A stretch of DNA of 64,000 nucleotides. Source: an uncultured Sanguibacteroides sp. GTDB taxonomy: Bacteria > Bacteroidota > Bacteroidia > Bacteroidales > Marinifilaceae. The position numbers were made by a program, and so were the translations under genes. Positions 26,597-34,085 of the stretch are shown in pieces. The notes under the pieces are model-generated. The model did no database searches, was not told where the DNA came from, and saw only the letters and a program-made list of their open reading frames with translations. Position 1 is the stretch's first letter. Every line of letters starts with the position of its first letter. The DNA is taken from positions 186,001 through 250,000 of the forward strand of contig NZ_UQRQ01000001.1 in NCBI RefSeq assembly GCF_900543425.1, given 5' to 3'.

Positions 26597-27580
26597 TTAT
26601 ATTAATTCGATTCCTACCGTATCGTTCGGGTCATTTTCTTTTTTATCTGTCTGTTTTCCTTCTGATAGAGAGGTGTATCCGCTTTTTTCTCCCTCCATGC
26701 TTTCCGGTTCTGTCGGCATTTGTTCGGATTCCAAGGATTCCATAACATCTTCTTCCACGGGAATATTTTCAACCGTGTTTATAACGTTCTCTGTCGTTGG
26801 AGTCTCGTTTTCCAAATTCCGAGCTAAAACCTCCGGGTTACTTTCCACTATATTTTCTATCTCTTCTTCGCTTAATGGCGGGTTCTCTGCTACAATGTCA
26901 GAAAAAGAGTGATCTTCAAAGATGGCGCCGTTTTCACATCGGAAAACCCGTCCGGGAAATTTGGTGATCAGATCGTACTGGTGGGTTGCTATGATAACCG
27001 TTTTTCCGCTGTCACAAATGTCTTTCAGTAGTTCGATCAAGTGGTAGGAAGTTTCCGGGTCTATATTTCCGGTCGGTTCGTCTGCCAGGATAATGGGAGG
27101 GGCGTTTAATAAAGCCCGAGCCAGTACAATACGTTGTTGCTCACCTCCGGAGAGCTGGTGTGGAAATTTATCTTTTTTATCCGGCATCTCCACTTTTTCG
27201 AGTACTTCATCTATCCGTTCCCGGATCGCTTTTTTGTCTTTCCATCCTGTTGCCCGCAATACAAATTCCAAGTTGGCGTAAACATTTCTATCCGTAAGTA
27301 GTTTGAAGTCTTGAAATACAATACCGCATTTCCGTCGCAATAGGGCAATATGGGATTTTTTGATCTTACCTAACTTATATCCGGCAACTTCCGCCTTTCC
27401 GTACTCCAAAGGTATTTCCGCGTATAATGTTTTTAATAGAGACGTTTTTCCGCTACCTACTCTTCCGATGATGTAGACAAATTCGCCCTCTGTAATCTCC
27501 AGGTTAACATTTTTCAATACCGTGTTTTTTTGTTGACGGATAGCTGCTTGCTCCAGTTTGATAATAGTTCCCATAGACAT
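26597..27580 (-). CDS. ftsE: Cell division ATP-binding protein FtsE with acidic C-terminal tail
   Basis: ABC-type ATPase that with FtsX links the divisome to peptidoglycan hydrolases. The first ~225 residues are a complete ATPase: Walker A GRVGSGKT near 40, Q-loop VFQDFKLL near 90, signature LSGGEQQR near 143, Walker B ILADEPTGN near 165 and H-loop ATHQYDL near 200. The remaining ~100 residues form an unusual Glu-rich, low-complexity tail (SEEEIENIVESNPE, then several NE/VE/TE stretches). Typical FtsE proteins end near residue 225-230. ftsX is not adjacent. It follows rpe on the same strand after 47 bp. Confidence 0.85.
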   Translation of the reverse strand: MSMGTIIKLEQAAIRQQKNTVLKNVNLEITEGEFVYIIGRVGSGKTSLLKTLYAEIPLEYGKAEVAGYKLGKIKKSHIALLRRKCGIVFQDFKLLTDRNVYANLEFVLRATGWKDKKAIRERIDEVLEKVEMPDKKDKFPHQLSGGEQQRIVLARALLNAPPIILADEPTGNIDPETSYHLIELLKDICDSGKTVIIATHQYDLITKFPGRVFRCENGAIFEDHSFSDIVAENPPLSEEEIENIVESNPEVLARNLENETPTTENVINTVENIPVEEDVMESLESEQMPTEPESMEGEKSGYTSLSEGKQTDKKENDPNDTVGIELI

Positions 27581-27627
27581 AAGCGTATCGTTTTACTATT
27601 TGTTTTTCCACTCTTTCGACCGGCGGA

Positions 27628-28278
27628 TTATAAATTTTTTAGTCCTTCTATATTTTTTTTCGGATCCGGAGAGTTGAATACGAAACTCCCCGCTACCAAT
27701 GCATCGGCTCCGGCTTCCACAAGACGACGCCCTGTCTCGAAATTCACACCGCCATCGACTTCTATACAGGCGGAGGATGTCGTTTCTTTTATCAGTTGTT
27801 TGAGTTTTGTAACTTTCTGTAATGTACTTTCTATAAAAGACTGTCCTCCGAATCCGGGATTGACACTCATCAGCAAAACCACATCTATGTCTTGAATGAT
27901 ATCGTCTAAGTCGTGTACCGGAGTATGCGGATTGAGTGCTACCCCGGCTTTCATTCCCAGCGATTTGATCTGTTGTAAAGTCCGATGTAAATGTGTGCAC
28001 GCTTCGTAATGAACCGTCAATATATCGGCTCCCGCTTTGTGAAAAGCTTCCACGTAACGTTCGGGTTGAATGATCATCAAATGCACATCCAATGGTTTTC
28101 GGGCCGCCTTCTTTATTTGAGATACGAGTGGTAAACCGTAAGATATGTTCGGAACGAAGACCCCGTCCATGATATCCAAATGAAACCAGTCTGCCGGACT
28201 CTCGTTAACCATTTCTATATCTTTGGCTAAATGAAGGAAATCGGCAGATAGCAGGGAAGGAGAGACTATGATACTCAT
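27628..28278 (-). CDS. rpe: Ribulose-phosphate 3-epimerase
   Basis: Converts ribulose 5-phosphate to xylulose 5-phosphate, the substrate of transketolase. A full-length TIM barrel of 216 residues with SPSLLSADFLHL near 7, the metal-binding HLDIMDGVFVPN near 33, VHLMI near 66, HYEAC near 89, VNPGFGGQ near 138 and EVDGGVN near 175. Transcribed ahead of ftsE. Confidence 0.96.
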   Translation of the reverse strand: MSIIVSPSLLSADFLHLAKDIEMVNESPADWFHLDIMDGVFVPNISYGLPLVSQIKKAARKPLDVHLMIIQPERYVEAFHKAGADILTVHYEACTHLHRTLQQIKSLGMKAGVALNPHTPVHDLDDIIQDIDVVLLMSVNPGFGGQSFIESTLQKVTKLKQLIKETTSSACIEVDGGVNFETGRRLVEAGADALVAGSFVFNSPDPKKNIEGLKNL

Positions 28279-28319
28279 TTTATTAACAGACGATTAATTT
28301 ATAACAGGTTATTTTTATA

Positions 28320-28832
28320 TTATTTATACCAGCTTGCATACATGGAATAGGAGTTCACGATGCGTTCCACCTCGTCACGAAGTAATTCCGGTCCCATCTC
28401 TTTCAGCTTTTTGGCCGGGGCTCCGGCATATACCCAGCCGGATTCGACCACGGTACCTTTGGTTACCACACTTCCTGCAGCAACAATAGAATTGCTTTCT
28501 ATAACGGCATTATCCAGTACGATGGCTCCCATACCGATCAGTACATTATCGTGAATCGTGCATCCGTGAACGACCGCATTATGTGCAATAGATACATTAT
28601 TACCTATATTCGTGGGTGACTTTTTATAGGTAGCGTGGATTGTCGCATTATCCTGAATATTTACATTATTGCCTATCTTTATATAATGTACATCTCCTCG
28701 TAATACGGCACCGTACCAAATACTACAATTATCACCCGTTTCTACTTCTCCGATGATCGCTGCATTTTCAGCAATAAAACAATTTTCTCCGAATTTAGGA
28801 GTATGTCCGTTTAATTCTCTAATAATTGCCAT
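28320..28832 (-). CDS. Gamma-carbonic-anhydrase family hexapeptide-repeat protein
   Basis: Left-handed beta-helix protein of 170 residues of the gamma-carbonic anhydrase/YrdA group. Hexapeptide repeats run through most of the chain. Three candidate zinc-binding histidines are in NATIHATY, IAHNAV and VVHGC. These proteins are trimers; many bind zinc, but enzymatic activity is often unproven. The start at 28832 (MAIIRELNG) matches the family's usual beginning, and a longer version starting at 28889 would add an atypical N-terminus. It lies 41 bp upstream of rpe on the same strand and may lead that operon. Confidence 0.88.
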   Translation of the reverse strand: MAIIRELNGHTPKFGENCFIAENAAIIGEVETGDNCSIWYGAVLRGDVHYIKIGNNVNIQDNATIHATYKKSPTNIGNNVSIAHNAVVHGCTIHDNVLIGMGAIVLDNAVIESNSIVAAGSVVTKGTVVESGWVYAGAPAKKLKEMGPELLRDEVERIVNSYSMYASWYK

Positions 28833-28984
28833 AATAAAATCATAATTATTTTCAGGATTCGAAATTACGAAATATGCATCAGAAAACAATTTCCTTTTGA
28901 GATTTTATATATTCTTTTTGAAACACTCTGAAATTTCTTACGTATAAGACGATGTACAATTAAACGAAACGATCACTTTTAATG

Positions 28985-28991
28985 AAGGAGG
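28985..28991 (+). promoter_or_regulatory. Strong Shine-Dalgarno site before hsp20
   Basis: AAGGAGG seven bases before the ATG at 28999. Such a strong site is unusual in this window and fits a protein that must be made quickly in large amounts. Confidence 0.6.
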
Positions 28992-28998
28992 ATAAATT

Positions 28999-29433
28999 AT
29001 GAGTATAGTGAAAAGAAATAGTGATTTAAGGCCGTTTTATTCTAATCTTTTGGATGATTTTTTTGATACATGGCCCAAGACAGTTAACGAACAAAGAGGT
29101 ATTCCGGCCTTGAATGTGAAAGAAGACGATAAGAACCTGACCTTGGAACTTCAAGTTCCGGGAATGAAAAAAGAAGATATTAAGTTAGAGTATAAAGATG
29201 GTTTTCTGACTATATCCGGAGAACAAAAAGAGGAGAAGGAGGAGCAAGATAGTAAGCAAAAATTTTTGAGGAGAGAATTTACTTCCGTCTCTTTTCATCG
29301 TACGATAGAGTTACCGGAAGATAAATACGATGTCGGTAAGGCGGAAGCAGTTTATAAAGACGGTATTTTGGATATTACGATGCCCAAAAATGAAGAGAGA
29401 GCTAAGTTAAATAAGACGATACAGGTAAAGTAG
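28999..29433 (+). CDS. Hsp20/alpha-crystallin family small heat shock protein
   Basis: Small heat shock protein of 144 residues that holds unfolding proteins in a refoldable state. The alpha-crystallin domain spans about 35-135: PALNVKEDDKNLTLELQVPGM near 36, KLEYKDGFLTISGE near 60, and the C-terminal AVYKDGILDITMPK. The N-terminal arm is short (SNLLDDFFD). A strong ribosome binding site and a terminator frame it as a single-gene unit. Confidence 0.94.
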   Translation: MSIVKRNSDLRPFYSNLLDDFFDTWPKTVNEQRGIPALNVKEDDKNLTLELQVPGMKKEDIKLEYKDGFLTISGEQKEEKEEQDSKQKFLRREFTSVSFHRTIELPEDKYDVGKAEAVYKDGILDITMPKNEERAKLNKTIQVK

Positions 29434-29451
29434 GTGGTTTTATTTTGAGTG

Positions 29452-29486
29452 ATCGGTCGATTTTGAAAAAAATCGGCCGATTTTTT
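29452..29486 (+). terminator. Terminator after hsp20
   Basis: ATCGGTCGATT (29452-29462) pairs with AATCGGCCGAT (29471-29481), followed by TTTTTTG. Confidence 0.85.
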
Positions 29487-29514
29487 GTTCTTTTTTGAAA
29501 AAGAATTTACTTTG
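29484..29514 (+). promoter_or_regulatory. Candidate promoter of the tRNA-Gly(GCC) locus
   Basis: TTTG (29484-29487), 19 nt, then TTACTTTG (29507-29514), one base off the -7 consensus. Its -33 element overlaps the T run of the hsp20 terminator. Transcription would begin near 29520, upstream of the partial tRNA copy. Confidence 0.5.
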
Positions 29515-29548
29515 TGCAGGCACAATAAAAGGCATAAAGATGCCATTT

Positions 29549-29711
29549 CAGAAGCGTTATTTGATATATTTGCGAAAATAGCTCAGTTGGTAGAGCATAA
29601 CCTTGCCCGAAGCGAAGCGTCATTGACACAACCTTGGCGAGGTTTGAAGATACCAGAAGCGTATTTGATATATTTGCGAAAATAGCTCAGTTGGTAGAGC
29701 ATAACCTTGCC
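29549..29711 (+). repeat. 59-bp direct repeat covering the tRNA-Gly 5' half and its flank
   Basis: Bases 29549-29607 and 29654-29711 are the same apart from a one-base indel. The repeat starts 23 bp before the tRNA (CAGAAGCG...) and ends at the third anticodon base. Confidence 0.85.
29572..29649 (+). pseudogene. Partial tRNA-Gly(GCC) 5' copy followed by an inverted anticodon arm
   Basis: Bases 29572-29607 repeat the first 36 nt of the complete tRNA at 29676, through the anticodon. Instead of a 3' half there are about 20 nt of other sequence and then AACCTTGGCGAGGTT (29630-29644), which is the reverse complement of the tRNA's anticodon arm except for one base. AACCTTGCC (29599-29607) can pair with GGCGAGGTT (29636-29644). 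It cannot form a complete cloverleaf, so it is not a working tRNA. The same build, with matching base changes, is found at 33669-33746. Confidence 0.75.
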
Positions 29712-29748
29712 AAGGTTAGGGTCGCGGGTTCGAGTCCCGTTTTTCGCT
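29676..29748 (+). tRNA. tRNA-Gly (GCC)
   Basis: A 73-nt cloverleaf: acceptor GCGAAAA/TTTTCGC, D arm GCTC...GAGC, anticodon loop TTGCCAA in a TAACC/GGTTA stem, T loop TTCGAGT, discriminator T. CCA is not encoded. Confidence 0.95.
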
Positions 29749-29755
29749 CTTGTAG

Positions 29756-29790
29756 AACGTAGTTCGATCTTCATTCGGACGACGTTTTTT
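29756..29790 (+). terminator. Terminator after tRNA-Gly(GCC)
   Basis: AACGTAGTTCG (29756-29766) pairs with CGGACGACGTT (29776-29786), one wobble and one mismatch, followed by a run of T. Confidence 0.7.
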
Positions 29791-29839
29791 TTTATTTCTA
29801 TAGAAAAAATCTTTATATTAATAATATAGCAACTATTTT

Positions 29840-29871
29840 TTTGTTTTTTACATACTAAATATTTAGTTTTA
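29840..29871 (+). promoter_or_regulatory. Candidate promoter of the ABC-2/M1-like gene
   Basis: TTTG (29840-29843), exactly 20 nt, then TAGTTTTA (29864-29871), one base off the -7 consensus. It leaves a leader of about 130 nt that holds a 32-codon frame. Confidence 0.55.
29854..29867. promoter_or_regulatory. Perfect 14-bp palindrome overlapping the -7 box
   Basis: ACTAAATATTTAGT is self-complementary and covers the end of the spacer and the first half of the -7 box. Candidate operator for a dimeric repressor. Being AT-rich, a chance origin is possible. Confidence 0.4.
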
Positions 29872-29896
29872 CGAAAATTAAATATGTATAAAAATA

Positions 29897-29995
29897 ATGA
29901 GGATAGTTAGCTATCCGGACGGTAAATTCAAAATTTCCGTTAGGTCTGCCGACATTAATGAAGGGAATCAGATCAGATATTATTTACCATTTTAA
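29897..29995 (+). CDS. Possible small leader ORF, 32 aa
   Basis: An ATG at 29897 opens a 32-codon frame (MRIVSYPDGKFKISV ... RYYLPF) ending 11 bp before the large membrane-protein gene and lying wholly inside its predicted leader. The composition looks protein-like rather than random. It could be a small protein, a translated leader, or the remnant of an upstream gene. No strong ribosome binding site is seen. Confidence 0.3.
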   Translation: MRIVSYPDGKFKISVRSADINEGNQIRYYLPF

Positions 29996-30006
29996 CTAAA
30001 TGATTT

Positions 30007-33000
30007 ATGAAGATGCGTCGTGTGTTCCATATAGCCGTTTACGAGGCGAAACAACAAAGCCGGGGATGGATGTTCTCGCTGTTCGTTGTTTTTTCTTTGA
30101 TGAGTATTACTTTATGGCAATTGTTTTTGCAGGGAGACGGGTATTGTGAGAGTTGGAAGTTGGTAGCTCTTCCTTCCTCTGTACCCTTAGTAAACGCCTA
30201 TCTTTTTAGTGTCGTGCAATCGTTGTTCGTGATTGTCATTATGACTGATTTTCCCCGGCGGGAGGGAATGGGTGAAACTCTTGAACCGATATACGCCCGT
30301 CCCATGGATAATGCGGACTACACGTGGGGACGAATCGTGGGAAATATTATATTATTTTCCATTGTGAATATGGTCGTTATGTTGGCCTGTATCTTTTTTG
30401 TTAATTTAAATAGCCTGGCCCTGCTAAATCCGTGGTATTACCTGTTTTATTTTTTCACGTTGAATATTCCTTCCTTAATCTTTATGATGGGGTTAAGTCT
30501 TTGGTTCGTCCGGGTTGTGCGCTTTCGTTACTTGGCACTCTTGCTCTTATTCGGTTGGCTGGGCATATCGATCGTGTGGTTACCTTATTTATGGCATGGT
30601 ACATTGGATTTTTTAGCTACCGGAGTGCCTAATTTATTTTCAGACGTGACGGGACACTTGGGTTTGGAATATTATCTATTGCATCGATTGAGTTTTTTAT
30701 TGTTAGGTATAGGATTTATATTTTGCAGTATAAAAGGAATGAAACGTTTACCGAGTACTAAGGGGCGTGTAGCTTTTTATACCTATGGAGGAGGAATCTT
30801 TATTTTATTGGGTATCGCGTGTGGTATTTTGCTTGAAGCCAGTTATTGGCCCGATCGGAGTGCCCGTGAGGGATATCGTGAGAGTTTCCGTGGTTACTGG
30901 AAGGGACAACTATGCCATGTGGAGCGTCATTCGATAAGAATGGAACAACGGGGAAATCGGCTTTTCATGGAAAGTGACCTGACGTTGTGTAACCTGACAA
31001 AAGAGAAGATTAATCAACCTCTTCTTTTCCTGAACCCGGGATTACGGGTCGAAGAGATGGAAGAGGAGGGAAACCCCGTACGTTTCAAACGAGAGGGGCA
31101 GATTATTATATTGGATCGTCCGCTGTACGGGGGGGATTCCTTGCGTTTACGTATGCGTTACACGGGTAAAATCGATGAGAGTTTCACGAATTTGCAGTTA
31201 TCAGATCAGGATTACGAGAATCCTTTCAATAACGATCGATTTTTTCCCACGGGACGACATAGTGCTTTCGTGGAAGATGATTACTTATTATTGACTCCCG
31301 CGTGCGGGTGGTATCCGACGGCATTAGCCCCGGTACACCCGTTTTCCCCGATGAGTACGGGGAAAGACATGACTCTTTATCACTTGAAGGTGGTGGCTCC
31401 CCGTCAGGCCTCTCTCTTCTCCCAGGGAATACCTTCTGATCGGGGTGATACGCTGTTTTTTGCTTCTTCCGGCTATTTGCCGGGTATCTCCGTTTGTGGC
31501 GGAAAATTTAAAACGAGGCAATTGGATGTGGATAGCTTGATAAGGCTTTCCTTAAATACCATCGTGGAGCCCAAGGCTTTTTTGGAACATTTTGCCCCCA
31601 TGAAAGCGAAAGATGTGAAATTATTTTTTTACAAGAATCCATTGTTCCCGTGTGGGATGAACTTTACGGATTTAAGCTGGAGAGACGGAACGACAACTCA
31701 TTTGAATTTTATAGAGACCCCGTTATCGTTTCGGATAGAATCCAATGAAGGTGGGACTCTTGGCGGGCAAATCGAGCCGGGATTCGTCTTTTTACCGGAA
31801 CGGGGTTTTGGTATAGAGTTAACGAGTATTTTTAAGCAACCTTTTGGCGATGGAAAACCTATTGCTGTGGATATAGGGGAAGGACGGGTTTATATGCAGG
31901 AGGCACAAAATCCTACTTTGGAACAGTGTATTAATCTTTGGCTCTGTTTAAATGCGGACTGGATTCAGAAAATGAATAGCCATCCCTTGCTAAGGCAGAA
32001 CGACTATGGGTCGGAGATAGCCAAATTCAATCCATTGTATATAGAGCCTTTACTGACGGACCGTCGTTTATCGATTTACTCGGCACAATACCCGTTTGTC
32101 AATATAATGTTAGAGAGGTTTTATATGGAGAAAGAATTTTTTGTGAAGGGAAACGGCAGATTTGGAGTCGGGGATATGAATACAGCTCGTGATTATACCC
32201 GGAATCACAGTCTTAACGAGGCCATATCGGATGAAAATATCAGTCAGACGACACGATACAACGTGGTGTTGTGGAGTTTACGCGATTTGATGGATCATAT
32301 CGGGTTGAAGGTTTCCGTGGATACATTCTTTCATGTGATAGATGATATTTACCACACGCGTCAGGGAATGATTCGTTTTGAAGATTTTTGTGAAGAACTA
32401 AAGAATCGAACGGGAGGAGATATCGAAAGTGTGTTTGAGAAATGGTTAAACGTTCGTCATAATCAATATTTTAAAATAAAAGATTTAATCTCTTATCGGT
32501 ATCTGAATAATAGGGGTTATGGACCGGAGGGATGGGTTGAATTGGAAGGGAAGGTCAAGAATTGCGGAAAAGAGGGTGGCTTTATCGTGGTAAATGTGGC
32601 AAAGGATGGGATGACTCAACGTTATAGTTGTTACTTGAATCCCGGAGAGGCAAAATCGTTTTACATAGCCTATTATGCGAAAATGCAATTGAGCCGGGAA
32701 TTGATTACCGGTATGTCTTCCAATCGTCCGAATTTGTATAGAGAATGGGAAGAAGGAAGCCGGAAAAAGTCGGAAAAATTGGAAGCGACTCATGTTTGGA
32801 CCAATATAGATCCTTCCGTTTTTGATCCGGACCCGCGGGAAACGATAGTGGATAACTTGGATCCCGGTTTTTCATTTGATGATAAGGTAAACCAGACCAT
32901 ACTGCAAAAATGGTTCGGGGTAAAAAACAGAGAGGATTGGAATATCCGAAAAGAGGGAGAATCCGCACGATTATGGAAGAGTCGTATTGGTGAGAATTAC

Positions 33001-33381
33001 TATGGAGATTCTGTGCGGAGTTGTTATTACAAGAGTTTTGGTACGGGGAATTGTACGGCTACTTGGAAAACCCGATTGAAAGAAGCGGGAAAATATAGAA
33101 TTATGGCAAAGGCCGGGTATGTACCTTTTGAAAGATTTGGTAAGTTTGATGAAGGATATTTATCCGATATCATTCTTTACTATACGATAAAAAGCGGAGG
33201 AAAAGAGGAAAATGTTGAAGTAGAGGGAAAAGATTCGGATAGATATCCCGATTGGGTTTCTGTTGGCGAGTTCGACTTTCCGGAAGGGGAGGTTTCCGTT
33301 ACTCTTTCGGATAAAGACGAAAAGGGGAGAAAAGACTTAGCGATTGTTGTCGATGCTATAAAATGGGTAAAAATAGATTGA
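30007..33381 (+). CDS. ABC-2-type permease fused to a degenerate M1-peptidase-like region and a C-terminal beta domain
   Basis: Membrane protein of 1124 residues. The first ~280 residues form about six transmembrane helices of the ABC-2 permease type, including the MGETLEPIYARPMDNADY loop near 95 after helix 2. Residues about 290-870 resemble the soluble part of M1-family aminopeptidases, but the HExxH zinc motif expected after the PGFVFLPERG stretch (near 595) is missing, so it is probably not a peptidase. The last ~130 residues form a beta-sandwich-like domain (AGKYRIMAKAGYVP near 1030, ending VVDAIKWVKID) similar in pattern to golvesin-type carbohydrate-binding modules. No ABC ATPase is adjacent. 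It stands alone between the two tRNA-Gly loci. Confidence 0.7.
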   Translation: MKMRRVFHIAVYEAKQQSRGWMFSLFVVFSLMSITLWQLFLQGDGYCESWKLVALPSSVPLVNAYLFSVVQSLFVIVIMTDFPRREGMGETLEPIYARPMDNADYTWGRIVGNIILFSIVNMVVMLACIFFVNLNSLALLNPWYYLFYFFTLNIPSLIFMMGLSLWFVRVVRFRYLALLLLFGWLGISIVWLPYLWHGTLDFLATGVPNLFSDVTGHLGLEYYLLHRLSFLLLGIGFIFCSIKGMKRLPSTKGRVAFYTYGGGIFILLGIACGILLEASYWPDRSAREGYRESFRGYWKGQLCHVERHSIRMEQRGNRLFMESDLTLCNLTKEKINQPLLFLNPGLRVEEMEEEGNPVRFKREGQIIILDRPLYGGDSLRLRMRYTGKIDESFTNLQLSDQDYENPFNNDRFFPTGRHSAFVEDDYLLLTPACGWYPTALAPVHPFSPMSTGKDMTLYHLKVVAPRQASLFSQGIPSDRGDTLFFASSGYLPGISVCGGKFKTRQLDVDSLIRLSLNTIVEPKAFLEHFAPMKAKDVKLFFYKNPLFPCGMNFTDLSWRDGTTTHLNFIETPLSFRIESNEGGTLGGQIEPGFVFLPERGFGIELTSIFKQPFGDGKPIAVDIGEGRVYMQEAQNPTLEQCINLWLCLNADWIQKMNSHPLLRQNDYGSEIAKFNPLYIEPLLTDRRLSIYSAQYPFVNIMLERFYMEKEFFVKGNGRFGVGDMNTARDYTRNHSLNEAISDENISQTTRYNVVLWSLRDLMDHIGLKVSVDTFFHVIDDIYHTRQGMIRFEDFCEELKNRTGGDIESVFEKWLNVRHNQYFKIKDLISYRYLNNRGYGPEGWVELEGKVKNCGKEGGFIVVNVAKDGMTQRYSCYLNPGEAKSFYIAYYAKMQLSRELITGMSSNRPNLYREWEEGSRKKSEKLEATHVWTNIDPSVFDPDPRETIVDNLDPGFSFDDKVNQTILQKWFGVKNREDWNIRKEGESARLWKSRIGENYYGDSVRSCYYKSFGTGNCTATWKTRLKEAGKYRIMAKAGYVPFERFGKFDEGYLSDIILYYTIKSGGKEENVEVEGKDSDRYPDWVSVGEFDFPEGEVSVTLSDKDEKGRKDLAIVVDAIKWVKID

Positions 33382-33617
33382 AAAAAGAGATCAGGGAGAT
33401 GGATGATAGTAGAGAGGGAAGATAAAATAGAACTCTGTTTTTCGCAATGGATCTTTTTTCCGGACGTGAATGGCAGAGTACTCTTTTTATCGAATGAATA
33501 ACTTTTTGAAGTACTTACCGGACACCCCAGACTATCCTAAGACGATCTCATCCCGATCGAATAGCATGGTAGAGCCTGGTAGGAGGGCTTTTTTGGTATA
33601 AAAATTTAAAATAAAAA

Positions 33618-33648
33618 TTTGCGGGTTGGAATTAATTATATACCTTTG
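33618..33648 (+). promoter_or_regulatory. Promoter of the tRNA-Gly(CCC) locus
   Basis: TTTG (33618-33621), 19 nt, then TACCTTTG (33641-33648), a full consensus match. Transcription would begin near 33655, so the partial tRNA copy at 33669 and the complete tRNA at 33773 lie on one transcript. Confidence 0.75.
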
Positions 33649-33668
33649 TCCTGTTCTTAAAATAAGTA

Positions 33669-33746
33669 CGAAAGTAGCTCAGTTGGTAGAGCACAACCTT
33701 CCCCTGAAAGCGAAGCGTGTAGACGCAACCTTGGGGAGGTTTGAAG
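33669..33746 (+). pseudogene. Partial tRNA-Gly(CCC) 5' copy followed by an inverted anticodon arm
   Basis: Bases 33669-33703 are identical to 33774-33808 of the complete tRNA, through the anticodon. After a spacer like that of the GCC locus (GAAAGCGAAGCGT) comes AACCTTGGGGAGGTT (33727-33741), the reverse complement of this tRNA's anticodon arm except at the same single position as in the GCC locus. The anticodon-complementary bases are GGG here and GGC there, following each locus's own anticodon. Confidence 0.75.
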
Positions 33747-33772
33747 AAGCCAACATGTTGTTTGATAATTAT

Positions 33773-33845
33773 GCGAAAGTAGCTCAGTTGGTAGAGCACA
33801 ACCTTCCCAAGGTTGGGGTCGCGGGTTCGAGTCCCGTTTTTCGCT
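33773..33845 (+). tRNA. tRNA-Gly (CCC)
   Basis: A 73-nt cloverleaf: acceptor GCGAAAG/TTTTCGC (one G-T pair), D arm GCTC...GAGC, anticodon loop TTCCCAA in a CAACC/GGTTG stem, T loop TTCGAGT, discriminator T. CCA is not encoded. It differs from tRNA-Gly(GCC) in only a few positions. Confidence 0.94.
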
Positions 33846-33854
33846 CTGAGGGAT

Positions 33855-33885
33855 AAGCGGTGATGTTCTATCACCGCTTTTTTTT
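33855..33885 (+). terminator. Terminator after tRNA-Gly(CCC)
   Basis: AAGCGGTGAT (33855-33864) pairs perfectly with ATCACCGCTT (33870-33879), followed by a run of T. Confidence 0.9.
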
Positions 33886-34001
33886 GTATAAAACCGGGGT
33901 AATGAAATCAGTAAAATTTGTTTTGTCTTGTTATGTAGTAGGTTATGAGAATAATAAATTAATAAATGCGGGAAAGAATTGCTTTTGGGAAAAAATAAAA
34001 T

Positions 34002-34009
34002 TATTTTTG
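34002..34009 (+). promoter_or_regulatory. Possible -7 box of the triple-AAA gene
   Basis: TATTTTTG fits the -7 consensus, 76 bp before the ATG; TTGC lies at the -33 distance. Confidence 0.4.
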
Positions 34010-34085
34010 GAGAAGTTGGTGTAATGGATTAACCCGGTAAAAATCCAGTGAGCCTATGTTGTAAAAATCCAAAATATAAAGTGAT

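Noticed and set aside
29572..29649. A second working tRNA-Gly, or an intron-bearing tRNA
   Set aside because: No T arm and no 3' acceptor strand follow the 5' half, so no cloverleaf can form even if the middle is removed.
29485..29774. Short protein frames over the tRNA-Gly(GCC) locus on both strands
   Set aside because: They are made of tRNA sequence and its duplicate; no protein-like features. The same holds for the frames at 33626-33874.
33382..33617. Possible small RNA with a weak hairpin and TTTTTT near 33578-33595
   Set aside because: The stem is only 4-5 bp and no promoter in the right place was found; too weak to list.
29572..33845. Genomic island integrated between two tRNA genes
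   Set aside because: No integrase, no mobility genes and no repeat of a tRNA 3' end; the repeated parts are 5' halves, opposite to usual integration scars.
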